From the NCBI RefSeq assembly GCF_030530965.1, contig NZ_JAUMTY010000040.1, forward strand, positions 5,901-20,402: DNA of 14,502 bases. Direction: 5' to 3'. Source of the DNA: Corynebacterium sp. (GTDB taxonomy: Bacteria > Actinomycetota > Actinomycetes > Mycobacteriales > Mycobacteriaceae). This document shows, one piece after another, positions 6,835 to 13,655 of the stretch. A model generated the notes under the pieces. The model was given only the letters and a program-made list of their open reading frames with translations. It had not been told where the DNA came from and made no database searches. Each line of letters starts with the position of its first letter. The first letter of the stretch is position 1. Made by a program: the position numbers and the translations under genes.

Positions 6835-7473
6835 ATGCCGGGACGTGAACGGCGTGACGGCGGACGCTCCGCCGACAAGAACGACAACAACAAGGGCCGC
6901 AACGACCGCGGCCGCAATGATCGCAACAACCGCCGCGGACGCGGCCGCGACGACGACCGCAACCAGTACATCGAGCGCGTCGTCACCATCAACCGCGTCT
7001 CCAAGGTTGTGAAAGGTGGTCGTCGCTTCAGCTTCACCGCCCTCGTCATCGTCGGTGACGGACAGGGCATGGTTGGCGTCGGCTACGGCAAAGCCAAAGA
7101 AGTTCCCGCCGCAATCCAGAAGGGTGCCGAAGAGGCTCGCAAGAACTTCTTCCGCGTGCCCATGATTGCCGGAACCATCACCCACCCGGTCCAGGGCGAG
7201 GCTGCCGCGGGCATCGTGATGCTCCGCCCGGCCGCCCCCGGTACCGGTGTGATCGCTGGTGGCGCCACCCGTCCGGTTCTCGAATGCGCGGGAATCCAGG
7301 ACGTTCTGTCGAAGTCCCTCGGCTCCGACAACGCCATCAACGTTGTCCATGCAACCGTGGATGCCCTCAAGCAGCTCGTGCGCCCCGAAGAGGTCGCCGC
7401 CCGTCGTGGCAAGTCTGTCGAAGAGGTCACCCCGACTCGTATGCTGCGCGCTCGCGCAGGGCAGGGGGCGTAA
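6835..7473 (+). CDS. rpsE: 30S ribosomal protein S5 with Arg/Asn/Asp-rich N-terminal extension
   Basis: A 212-residue S5, a small-subunit protein at the mRNA entry side that supports decoding fidelity. The conserved core starts near residue 45 (IERVVTINRVSKVVKGGRRF, then FTALVIVGDGQGMVGVGYGK) and continues through GGATRPVLECAGI and the C-terminal helices. The first 40 or so residues are low complexity, almost all Arg, Asn, Asp, Gly and Lys. Such an extension is common in actinobacterial S5 and is absent from E. coli S5. GGAAGGA lies seven bases before the ATG. Only three bases separate its stop from rpmD. Confidence 0.98.
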   Translation: MPGRERRDGGRSADKNDNNKGRNDRGRNDRNNRRGRGRDDDRNQYIERVVTINRVSKVVKGGRRFSFTALVIVGDGQGMVGVGYGKAKEVPAAIQKGAEEARKNFFRVPMIAGTITHPVQGEAAAGIVMLRPAAPGTGVIAGGATRPVLECAGIQDVLSKSLGSDNAINVVHATVDALKQLVRPEEVAARRGKSVEEVTPTRMLRARAGQGA

Positions 7474-7476
7474 CCC

Positions 7477-7662
7477 ATGGCACTGAAAATCACACAGGTT
7501 AAAGGCACCGTCGGTACCAGAAAGAAGCAGAAGGACAATCTTCGGTCCCTCGGCCTCAAGCGCATTCGTCACTCAGTCGTCCAGCCCGACACCCCTCAGG
7601 TGCGCGGGATGATCAACGTGGTTCGCCACTTGGTCACGGTCGAAGAAGTGGCGGGGGAGTAG
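7477..7662 (+). CDS. rpmD: 50S ribosomal protein L30
   Basis: A 61-residue L30, the usual size for the bacterial protein. It begins [20 protein letters not shown], has the typical [22 protein letters not shown] core and ends VTVEEVAGE. Its GGGG-type ribosome site lies inside the end of rpsE. It sits between rpsE and rplO, the standard spc order, with six bases before rplO. Confidence 0.97.
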
Positions 7663-7668
7663 GAAAAT

Positions 7669-8118
7669 ATGAGCGAACCCATCAAGCTTCATGACCTGCG
7701 CCCAGCGAAGGGCGCGAACAAGCCCAAGACCCGCGTCGGCCGCGGTGAGGCATCGAAAGGTAAGACCGCTGGTCGCGGTACGAAGGGCACCAAGGCACGC
7801 AAGCAGGTCTCTGCTGCGTTCGAAGGTGGCCAGATGCCGATCCACATGCGTCTGCCTAAGTTGAAGGGCTTCAAGAACCCCAACAAGGTCACCTACCAGG
7901 TGGTCAACGTTGCGGACCTCCAGAAGCACTTCGAAAACGGTGGCGACGTCACCATCGCCGACCTCGCCTCTGCCGGCCTGGTCCGCGCAAAGCAGCCGGT
8001 CAAGGTTCTTGGCGACGGCGAGATCACCGCGTCGGTCAACGTGACCGCAACGAAGTTCTCGGCCTCTGCCAAGCAGAAGATCGAGGCTGCCGGTGGATCC
8101 GTCACCGAAACCAAGTAA
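7669..8118 (+). CDS. rplO: 50S ribosomal protein L15
   Basis: A 149-residue L15, an early-assembling 23S rRNA-binding protein. The Gly/Lys/Arg-rich N-terminal extension that threads into rRNA (KTRVGRGEASKGKTAGRGTKG) and the FEGGQMPIHMRLPKLKGF block are diagnostic. GGGGGAGTAGG precedes the ATG. It is the last ribosomal gene of this block; the spacer after it ends in an intrinsic terminator. Confidence 0.98.
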   Translation: MSEPIKLHDLRPAKGANKPKTRVGRGEASKGKTAGRGTKGTKARKQVSAAFEGGQMPIHMRLPKLKGFKNPNKVTYQVVNVADLQKHFENGGDVTIADLASAGLVRAKQPVKVLGDGEITASVNVTATKFSASAKQKIEAAGGSVTETK

Positions 8119-8244
8119 TTAAGCGATCATCATCGCTGGGCTCCGGCTCGTGACTGTTCGTGACTGTGAAACGGCCCCACATGTGGCGTCGTAACGGAAA
8201 TCACAGTCAACGCGGCCGGACAAGCCTGAACTGATAGGAAAAGA

Positions 8245-8285
8245 GGGCGGCCTTCACCTGAGTAGGTGAAAGGGTCGCCCCTTTT
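8245..8285 (+). terminator. Intrinsic terminator of the ribosomal-protein block
   Basis: GGGCGGCC then TTCACCT (8253-8259), a GAGT loop, AGGTGAA (8264-8270), then AGGGTCGCCC and CTTTT. The two halves pair as a 7-bp inner stem and a 5-bp GGGCG/CGCCC outer stem with a small internal bulge. The hairpin and the short T-run are a good rho-independent terminator, placed after rplO and before the secY promoter area. Confidence 0.85.
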
Positions 8286-8342
8286 CGCTCGAACAGGCCT
8301 TTTCCAAGTCCGAACGGATAGGCCTTCACCCGCCGGTGCTGC

Positions 8343-8348
8343 TAGAGT
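8343..8348 (+). promoter_or_regulatory. Possible -10 element of the secY-adk promoter
   Basis: TAGAGT fits the TANNNT pattern of actinobacterial housekeeping -10 elements and lies downstream of the ribosomal terminator, about 57 bases before the secY start. No convincing -35 is seen at the right distance, which is common in this group. The AT-rich TAAAAATTTAT (8371-8381) is an alternative location. Confidence 0.3.
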
Positions 8349-8404
8349 GTGTTAGTCGTTGGCCTGCGCCTAAAAATTTATGCCTTACTGTCTCAGGAGG
8401 ATAT

Positions 8405-9733
8405 GTGTCCGCTTTCCTCTCGGTATTCCGGGACCCTGACCTTCGCAAGAAGATCTTGTTCACCATAACAATGATCATCTTGTACAGGATCGGTTCCCAA
8501 ATTCCCACACCAGGAGTCGATTACTCGAGTATTAGCGATCGCTTACATGATCTGAACCAAGATCAAAGCTCCGTGTACTCGATGATCAACCTGTTCTCGG
8601 GCGGGGCGCTCCTTCAACTATCGATCTTCGCCATCGGCATCATGCCGTACATTACGGCGTCGATTATCGTTCAGCTGCTCACCGTGGTGATCCCCAAGTT
8701 CGAGCAGTTGAAGAAGGAAGGCCAGTCCGGTCAGGCCAAAATGACCGAATACACCCGCTATCTGACAGTAGGGTTGGCCCTCCTCCAGTCCGCCGGCATC
8801 GTTGCCCTGGCCGACCGCCAGCAGCTGTTGGGTGAAGGCGTCCAGGTCCTGGACTCCAACGTCGGCACCTTCGGCGTCACCATGATGGTTCTCGTCATGA
8901 CGGCAGGTGCTGTCCTGGTTATGTGGCTCGGTGAGCTCATTACGGATAAGGGCATCGGCAACGGTATGTCACTGCTCATTTTCGCCGGTATCGCCACCAG
9001 GCTTCCTGCCGACGGTGCCGCGATTCTTCGTGGCTCCGGCGGGCTGGCTTTCGCCCTCGTCGTCGTGGGTGTCCTCATTCTGGTCATCGGCGTGATCTTC
9101 ATCGAGCAGGGGCAGCGACGCATCCCGGTGCAGTACGCCAAGCGCATGGTGGGCCGTCGGCAATATGGTGAGACGTCCACGTACCTGCCGCTGAAGGTGA
9201 ACCAGGCAGGTGTTATTCCGGTCATCTTCGCGTCGTCACTGATTTATGTGCCGGTTCTGATTACGCAGATCGTGAACTCCTCGCAGACGAACGTCAAGAA
9301 CAACTGGTGGCAGCGTGATGTGATCCAGTACCTGCAGAACCCAGCCAGCTGGCAGTACATCATCCTGTACTTCGCGCTCATCATTTTCTTCAGCTTCTTC
9401 TACGTGTCCATCCAGTACGACCCGTACGAGCAGGCGGACAACATGAAGAAATACGGTGGCTTCATTCCTGGCGTTCGCCCGGGCCGGCCGACAGCGGAGT
9501 ATCTTGGGTACGTAATGAATCGTCTGCTGTTCGTCGGTTCGCTCTACCTCGGTGTTATCGCCGTGTTGCCGAACATCTTGATCGACATGGGAATTTCTTC
9601 GTCCGGAGGAACCCACGGTTCGCTTCCGTTCGGTGGTACCGCGATCCTGATTCTCGTGAGCGTCGGCCTGACAACAGTTCAGCAGATCGAATCACAATTG
9701 ATGCAGAGCAACTACGAAGGGTTCTTGAAGTAA
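8405..9733 (+). CDS. secY: Preprotein translocase subunit SecY
   Basis: A 442-residue integral membrane protein, the channel of the Sec translocon with SecE and SecG. It begins in the typical way (VFRDPDLRKKILFT, then YRIGSQIPTPGV) and contains FSGGALLQLSIFAIGIMPYITASIIVQLL, ITDKGIGNGMSLLIF and the cytosolic loop RRIPVQYAKRM before QAGVIPVIFASS, all diagnostic. About ten transmembrane segments are expected from hydrophobicity. I chose GTG 8405 because AGGAGG (8395-8400) lies four bases upstream and the product then starts at the conserved position; an upstream in-frame start near 8336 is not supported. One base separates its stop from the adk start. Confidence 0.97.
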   Translation: MSAFLSVFRDPDLRKKILFTITMIILYRIGSQIPTPGVDYSSISDRLHDLNQDQSSVYSMINLFSGGALLQLSIFAIGIMPYITASIIVQLLTVVIPKFEQLKKEGQSGQAKMTEYTRYLTVGLALLQSAGIVALADRQQLLGEGVQVLDSNVGTFGVTMMVLVMTAGAVLVMWLGELITDKGIGNGMSLLIFAGIATRLPADGAAILRGSGGLAFALVVVGVLILVIGVIFIEQGQRRIPVQYAKRMVGRRQYGETSTYLPLKVNQAGVIPVIFASSLIYVPVLITQIVNSSQTNVKNNWWQRDVIQYLQNPASWQYIILYFALIIFFSFFYVSIQYDPYEQADNMKKYGGFIPGVRPGRPTAEYLGYVMNRLLFVGSLYLGVIAVLPNILIDMGISSSGGTHGSLPFGGTAILILVSVGLTTVQQIESQLMQSNYEGFLK

Positions 9734-9734
9734 T

Positions 9735-10289
9735 ATGCGCCTCGTTCTACTTGGCCCTCCCGGTGCTGGTAAAGGCACCCAGGCAGCCATTCTTTCCGAC
9801 AAACTCGGCGTTCCACACGTGTCCACCGGCGACTTGTTCCGGGAAAACATCGGTAACAACACCGAATTAGGCCAGGAAGCAAAAAGCTACATCGACGCCG
9901 GAAAGCTCGTGCCGACGTCCGTTACCGTCAATATGGTGAAGGACCGGCTCAGCCAGGACGACGCTGCCGACGGATTCCTCCTTGACGGATTCCCGCGGAC
10001 CGTGGAACAGGGCGATGAACTGAAGAACATCCTTGACGGCTTGGGGACCAAGCTCGACGCGGTTGTTCAGTTCGACGTCTCCGAAGACGTCGTTGTGGAG
10101 CGCATGTTGGCCCGTGGTCGTGCGGACGACACCGAAGACGTGATCCGCACCCGCCTGAAGGTGTACCGCGACGAGACCGCCCCGCTGCTGGAGTACTACA
10201 AGGACTCCATTATCCGCATTGTCGCTGAAGGATCCGTTGAGGACATCAACGAGCGGACCATGGAAGCGCTGAAGGCGTTGGATTCATAA
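9735..10289 (+). CDS. adk: Adenylate kinase, short-LID type
   Basis: A 184-residue enzyme that interconverts ATP + AMP and two ADP and sets the adenylate energy charge. The P-loop G7-P-P-G-A-G-K13-G-T is at the N-terminus. The AMP-binding area (HVSTGDLFREN) and LLDGFPRT follow. The LID is reduced to the short LARGRADDTEDVIRTRL segment without the zinc-finger-like insert, as in mycobacteria and corynebacteria. It is presumably co-transcribed with secY, from which it is separated by one base. A strong terminator follows, so transcription from secY-adk should stop before the ABC genes. Confidence 0.97.
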   Translation: MRLVLLGPPGAGKGTQAAILSDKLGVPHVSTGDLFRENIGNNTELGQEAKSYIDAGKLVPTSVTVNMVKDRLSQDDAADGFLLDGFPRTVEQGDELKNILDGLGTKLDAVVQFDVSEDVVVERMLARGRADDTEDVIRTRLKVYRDETAPLLEYYKDSIIRIVAEGSVEDINERTMEALKALDS

Positions 10290-10321
10290 AATCTAAACCG
10301 CCCGTTGGCGTGCACATTATT

Positions 10322-10374
10322 TAGCGTCGTTTTCCTTTCCGACGCTACCGCCCCCCGGCACAGGGGGCTTTTTT
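10322..10374 (+). terminator. Double hairpin with intrinsic terminator after adk
   Basis: The first hairpin is TAGCGTC (10322-10328) with GACGCTA (10341-10347) and a pyrimidine-rich loop. The second, directly after it, is GCCCCC (10350-10355) with GGGGGC (10363-10368) followed by six T residues (10369-10374), a textbook rho-independent terminator. It separates adk from the downstream transporter operon. Confidence 0.93.
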
Positions 10375-10392
10375 CATGCCTTTTTCTTTAAG

Positions 10393-10418
10393 AACGTGGG
10401 TCTCATTAAAAACGTGGG
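10393..10418 (+). repeat. Direct repeat AACGTGGG upstream of the ABC operon
   Basis: AACGTGGG occurs at 10393-10400 and again at 10411-10418, 18 bases apart from start to start. The same ACGTGGG core is half of the palindrome CCCACGTGGG (3511-3520) in the leader of the other substrate-binding-protein gene. It may be a regulator site shared by the two; no known regulator is assigned. Confidence 0.35.
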
Positions 10419-10420
10419 CA

Positions 10421-10464
10421 AAAAGTGAACCCCATACATAAAGTTGCCTATGGTATTCACTTTT
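10421..10464. repeat. 44-bp imperfect palindrome upstream of the ABC operon
   Basis: The left arm AAAAGTGAACCCCATA (10421-10436) and right arm TATGGTATTCACTTTT (10449-10464) pair at 14 of 16 positions, with a 12-base centre. It lies about 80 bases before the first transporter gene and upstream of its likely promoter. The size and symmetry suit a binding site for a dimeric or tetrameric regulator. As RNA it would be an AT-rich stem ending in a T-run, so a weak second terminator is the alternative. Confidence 0.5.
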
Positions 10465-10494
10465 ATCTTCAGTTCTTTTACTTATAAAACCTCA

Positions 10495-10522
10495 TATGCT
10501 AATTTAGGGTGCGCTAATCCCA
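10495..10522 (+). promoter_or_regulatory. Promoter -10 with overlapping DtxR-like operator for the ABC operon
   Basis: TATGCT (10495-10500) is a possible -10 hexamer. Right after it, TTAGGGTGCGCTAATCCCA (10504-10522) matches the DtxR/IdeR consensus TTAGGTTAGSCTAACCTAA at 13 of 19 positions by eye. It keeps the outer TTAGG and central SCTAA. The operator would cover the predicted transcription start, the standard layout for iron-dependent repression. A further possible -10, TATAAA (10483-10488), lies upstream. No strong -35 is visible. Confidence 0.45.
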
Positions 10523-10545
10523 TTGACTCATTTGAGGTTTGATTT

Positions 10546-11685
10546 ATGCGAAAAATACTCGCGGCTCTCGCTGCCGTTGCGCTTCTCGCGACCGGATGTA
10601 GCTCGACATCCGACAACAGCAGCAGCTCCAGCAACGACGCGGTCACCATTCAAGATGTTGACGGCCGTACCGTAAAACTCGACCACAAACCGGAACGCGT
10701 CGTCCTCGGTGAAGGCCGCGCGCTGATGGCCCTGGCCACCTTGAACAAGGACAACCCGACCGAGAATGTCGTGGCCATCGCCAACGACGCCAAGAAGCAG
10801 TCCCCGAGCTTCTGGAAGAAGATCACCGAGGCCAAGCCCGACATCAACAAGATCCCCGACATGGGTTCGATCCTCTCCGGCGATACCACCGTCGAGAAGA
10901 TCGTCTCCTATAACCCCGACATCTTGATCATGCCGATCGACGTCAAGACCAGGGCTAAAGTCGCTGGCTACACCGACAAACTCGACCAAGCCGGCGTGAA
11001 GTACGCGTTCATTGACTTCCGTTCAGACCCGGCCAAGAACACCAAGGCCTCCATGACCACCCTCGGCCAGATCTTCGGCTACGAAGACAAAGCCAAGGAG
11101 TACAACGACTACTACGACAGCATGGAAAAGAAGGTCACCGACGCCGTCAGCGGCAAGGACAAGACCCCGTCGTTTTTCTGGCGTGCCGCAGGTCTGAAGG
11201 ACTGCTGCGCAACCGTCGGCAATTGGAACCTCGGTGAGTTCATCCCGACTGCTGGTGGGAAGAACCTGGGCCAGCAAGTCCTTGGGGATAAAGAGAGTGG
11301 TGACCTCGCCCCCGAAAAGGTCCTGGAGCTGAACCCGAACGTTGTCATCGCGACCGGTGGTGAGTGGGCGAAGGAACCCGGTAAGACCTACCAGGTCCCT
11401 AATGCCGAAGTCGGATACGGCACCGACGAGGACACCGCGAAGGCTACCCGCGACGGCCTGCTCAAGACCCCGGGCTTCGACGCTCTCAAGGCTGGCCAGG
11501 ACGGTCACCTCTACACCATTTGGCACCAGTTCTACACAAGCCCGTGGAACATCTTCGCCATCGAGCAGTTCGCCAAGTGGATGCACCCCGATGAGATGAA
11601 GGATATTGACCCGACGGCCGACTTCAAGAAGTTCCACGAAGACTGGCTGCCCTACTCCTACTCTGGAACGTTCTTCACCTCGTAA
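10546..11685 (+). CDS. Iron/siderophore-type ABC transporter substrate-binding lipoprotein
   Basis: A 379-residue lipoprotein receptor of the FecB/FepB-like class (Peripla_BP_2). The Sec signal peptide ends in the lipobox L-A-T-G-C18, followed by a Ser/Asn/Asp linker. The binding domain begins at VTIQDVDGRTVKLDHKPERVV, the usual opening of this family. ILIMPIDV, a D-C-C motif in GLKDCCATVGN, GEFIPTAGGKNLG, LELNPNVVIATGG and the Trp/Phe-rich C-terminus (YTIWHQFYTSPWNIFAIEQF) follow. GAGG (10534-10537) lies eight bases before the ATG. The permease starts three bases after its stop. It would deliver a ferric-chelate ligand to that permease; whether the ligand is a siderophore, haem or another chelate cannot be read from sequence. 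It differs from the receptor at 3558-4511 in length and export route (Sec, not Tat). Confidence 0.88.
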   Translation: MRKILAALAAVALLATGCSSTSDNSSSSSNDAVTIQDVDGRTVKLDHKPERVVLGEGRALMALATLNKDNPTENVVAIANDAKKQSPSFWKKITEAKPDINKIPDMGSILSGDTTVEKIVSYNPDILIMPIDVKTRAKVAGYTDKLDQAGVKYAFIDFRSDPAKNTKASMTTLGQIFGYEDKAKEYNDYYDSMEKKVTDAVSGKDKTPSFFWRAAGLKDCCATVGNWNLGEFIPTAGGKNLGQQVLGDKESGDLAPEKVLELNPNVVIATGGEWAKEPGKTYQVPNAEVGYGTDEDTAKATRDGLLKTPGFDALKAGQDGHLYTIWHQFYTSPWNIFAIEQFAKWMHPDEMKDIDPTADFKKFHEDWLPYSYSGTFFTS

Positions 11686-11688
11686 ATT

Positions 11689-12720
11689 ATGGACATCATC
11701 AAAGACTATAAGCGGCGGGCGCTCCGAAACTGGATCATTATCGGAGCCCTTGTCGTGCTGACGGCCTGCTGCTTCGTGTGGGCCAACATGGTTGGTTCCT
11801 TTAACTACAGTGCCGAAACTGTGGTGAAGGCCATCTTCACTCCCGACGCTGTCGATAGCCAGATCCACACCGTGATCTGGCGCCTGCGCCTCCCGATGTC
11901 GGTGATGGCGCTTCTGGTCGGTGTTGCTTTGGCGATGGCCGGCGCACAAATGCAGACCATTTTGGATAACCCGCTGGCCGAGCCTTTCACCCTGGGCATT
12001 TCCGCCGCGGCGGCCTTTGGTGGTGCGGCCAGCATCGTGCTGGGGTGGACCGTCATCCCTCAGGCTCAGTTCAACCTGGCGTTCATCGCCTGGATCTGCG
12101 CGGTTCTGGCGTCGTTAATTATTGCTGGTGTGGCCACCGTCCGCGGCGGGAGTAACCAGACCATGATTCTGCTGGGCATTGCTTTGGTTTTCCTGTTTCA
12201 GGCGATGCTCGCGTTGATGCAGTACATGGCCACGGTGGAGGCCCTCCAACAGATTGTGTTCTGGACCATGGGTTCGATGACGCGCGCAACGTGGATCGGT
12301 AACGGCATTCTGGCTGCCGTCATTGTGCTGTGCATCCCGTTTTTCGTCATCAACGGGTGGAAGCTGACAGCTCTCCGGCTGGGTGAGGCGCGGGCCGAGG
12401 CGATGGGAATTAATGTTCCCCGCCTGAGGATCACCACCATGCTGGTGGTCTCGGTGCTGGCTGCCACCGCCGTCGCCTTTAGCGGAATCATCGGGTTCGT
12501 CGGCCTGGTCGGCCCCCACATTGCCCGCCTGATCGTCGGCGAAGATCAGCGCTACTTCCTGCCTGCGTCGATGGCCGTCGGTGGCCTGGTGATGGTCGCC
12601 GCCCACGTCGGCTCGCAGATCGTCAACCCCGGTATAGCCATCCCGATCGGCATTGTGACCTCGCTGATCGGCGTGCCCTTCTTCCTGGCCATCATCCTGG
12701 GACGGAGGCGAGCTCTCTAA
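11689..12720 (+). CDS. FecCD-family ABC transporter permease
   Basis: A 343-residue integral membrane protein of the BtuC/FecCD family, which forms the importer channel as a homo- or heterodimer. Family landmarks are the IWRLRLPM entry segment, the NPLAEPFTLGISAAAAFGG motif, WTMGSM, the cytoplasmic LGEARAEAMGI coupling helix that contacts the ATPase, and GIIGFVGLVGPHIARLIVG near the C-terminus. Eight to ten membrane helices are expected. Only one permease gene is present, so the channel is probably a homodimer, unlike systems with paired permeases. Its stop codon overlaps the ATG of the ATPase by one base (TAATG). Confidence 0.92.
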   Translation: MDIIKDYKRRALRNWIIIGALVVLTACCFVWANMVGSFNYSAETVVKAIFTPDAVDSQIHTVIWRLRLPMSVMALLVGVALAMAGAQMQTILDNPLAEPFTLGISAAAAFGGAASIVLGWTVIPQAQFNLAFIAWICAVLASLIIAGVATVRGGSNQTMILLGIALVFLFQAMLALMQYMATVEALQQIVFWTMGSMTRATWIGNGILAAVIVLCIPFFVINGWKLTALRLGEARAEAMGINVPRLRITTMLVVSVLAATAVAFSGIIGFVGLVGPHIARLIVGEDQRYFLPASMAVGGLVMVAAHVGSQIVNPGIAIPIGIVTSLIGVPFFLAIILGRRRAL

Positions 12721-13565
12721 TGGCAGTACAGCTCCAGATCGACGACCTCCACGTCGCCTATGGCAAACATGTCGTTATCGACGGCATGCACCTGGAACTC
12801 CAGACGGCACCCGAAACCTATGTGGTGGGGCTCCTGGGGCCCAATGGTTGTGGTAAATCCACGCTGATTAAATCGATCATGCGCAAGGTGGCCAATATCT
12901 CCGTCACGGTGGATGGTGATGAGGTCAAGCGAGGTTCCGTCGGCTATGTTCCGCAAGATTTGCCGACGAGTGCCGCGCTGTCGGCTTTCGAATCTGTCGT
13001 GGTCTCGGCGCGAGGGTCGAAGACGCTTCTCTCTGGCCACGATGTGATGGAATCTGCCGTGGAGGCCATGCGCCGGTTGGGTGTTGATCACCTGGCGCAC
13101 CAGAATTTGGCAGAGCTCTCTGGTGGTCAGCGACAGTTGGTCGCGGTCGCTCAGGCTTTGGTCCGCCGTCCGCGTGTTCTTCTCTTGGATGAGCCGACGA
13201 GTGCTCTGGATCTTCGCCACCAGATTTCGCTACTCAAAGTGGTGCGCGATTATGCGGCAAGTACGGACTGCCTGGTGCTTGTCGCCATCCACGATCTCAA
13301 CTTGGCGGCACGCTACTGCGACCACATTGTCGCCCTCAAGGACGGGCTTCCGCACAGCCAGGGCGAACCGCCGCGAGTGATTACCCGCGGGATGATTACC
13401 GACGTGTATGGGGTGGGTGCCACGGTGCTCGACCACGCCGGTTGCCCTGTGGTTTCCCCGTGGGTGGATCCGACGATGCTTGCCGACGGGACTCCGGTTG
13501 ACGAGGCCCTGGCCGGTGAGGCCGACGCCGCCGAGGCCGCCGACGAGGTTTCCAGCGACAGCTAG
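12720..13565 (+). CDS. Iron/siderophore-type ABC transporter ATP-binding protein
   Basis: A 281-residue nucleotide-binding subunit that powers the importer. It has Walker A (G40-P-N-G-C-G-K46-S-T48), the ABC signature L133-S-G-G-Q137, Walker B ending L-L-L-D157-E158, the D-loop in EPTSALDLRHQ typical of the FecE/FhuC group, and the H-loop H191 in AIHDLNLA. All catalytic residues are present. The C-terminal 25 or so residues are Ala/Glu/Asp-rich and probably disordered, longer than in the minimal family members. It is the last gene of the three-gene operon. A GC-rich hairpin without a T-run follows (13595-13616). Confidence 0.93.
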   Translation: MAVQLQIDDLHVAYGKHVVIDGMHLELQTAPETYVVGLLGPNGCGKSTLIKSIMRKVANISVTVDGDEVKRGSVGYVPQDLPTSAALSAFESVVVSARGSKTLLSGHDVMESAVEAMRRLGVDHLAHQNLAELSGGQRQLVAVAQALVRRPRVLLLDEPTSALDLRHQISLLKVVRDYAASTDCLVLVAIHDLNLAARYCDHIVALKDGLPHSQGEPPRVITRGMITDVYGVGATVLDHAGCPVVSPWVDPTMLADGTPVDEALAGEADAAEAADEVSSDS

Positions 13566-13594
13566 GCGCTCATCGTGTTGCCCCGGTGTTGACT

Positions 13595-13616
13595 CCGTGG
13601 CGCTTATCCGCCGCGG
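13595..13616 (+). terminator. GC-rich hairpin without T-run after the ABC operon
   Basis: CCGTGGCG (13595-13602) and CGCCGCGG (13609-13616) form an 8-bp stem with one G-U pair and a CTTATC loop. No T-run follows, so this is at best an atypical actinobacterial terminator. It lies 30 bases after the ATPase stop and just before the likely map promoter. Confidence 0.4.
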
Positions 13617-13642
13617 TGTGACGCACGTACTCACTCGAGTAT

Positions 13643-13648
13643 TACAGT
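13643..13648 (+). promoter_or_regulatory. map: Possible leaderless promoter of map
   Basis: TACAGT fits the TANNNT -10 pattern and ends seven bases before the ATG at 13656. The transcript would therefore start at or next to the start codon, giving a leaderless mRNA, which is common in corynebacteria. GTGACG (13618-13623) could serve as a weak -35 with a 19-base spacer. A competing reading is that GGAG (13649-13652) acts as a ribosome site on a longer transcript. Confidence 0.35.
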
Positions 13649-13655
13649 GGAGCTC

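Larger units (their letters stand above)
8119..8404 (+). other. 286-base structured spacer between rplO and secY
   Basis: No gene is visible. In order it carries: a hairpin AGCGAT (8122-8127)/ATCGCT (8132-8137); an exact tandem repeat of TCGTGACTGT (8148-8157 and 8158-8167); a perfect 9-bp inverted pair TGACTGTGA (8161-8169)/TCACAGTCA (8201-8209) enclosing the 10-bp palindrome CCACATGTGG (8177-8186); the terminator at 8245-8285; and the probable secY promoter region. Structure this dense is more than termination requires. Confidence 0.6.

Noticed and set aside
6706..7572. A 288-codon minus-strand open frame opposite rpsE
   Set aside because: It mirrors the repetitive Arg/Asp codons of the S5 N-terminus and the S5 core. 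Its product is low complexity and the true coding strand is certain.
13589..13594. TTGACT as the -35 of map
   Set aside because: No -10-like hexamer lies 16-19 bases downstream, and the hexamer abuts a GC-rich hairpin.
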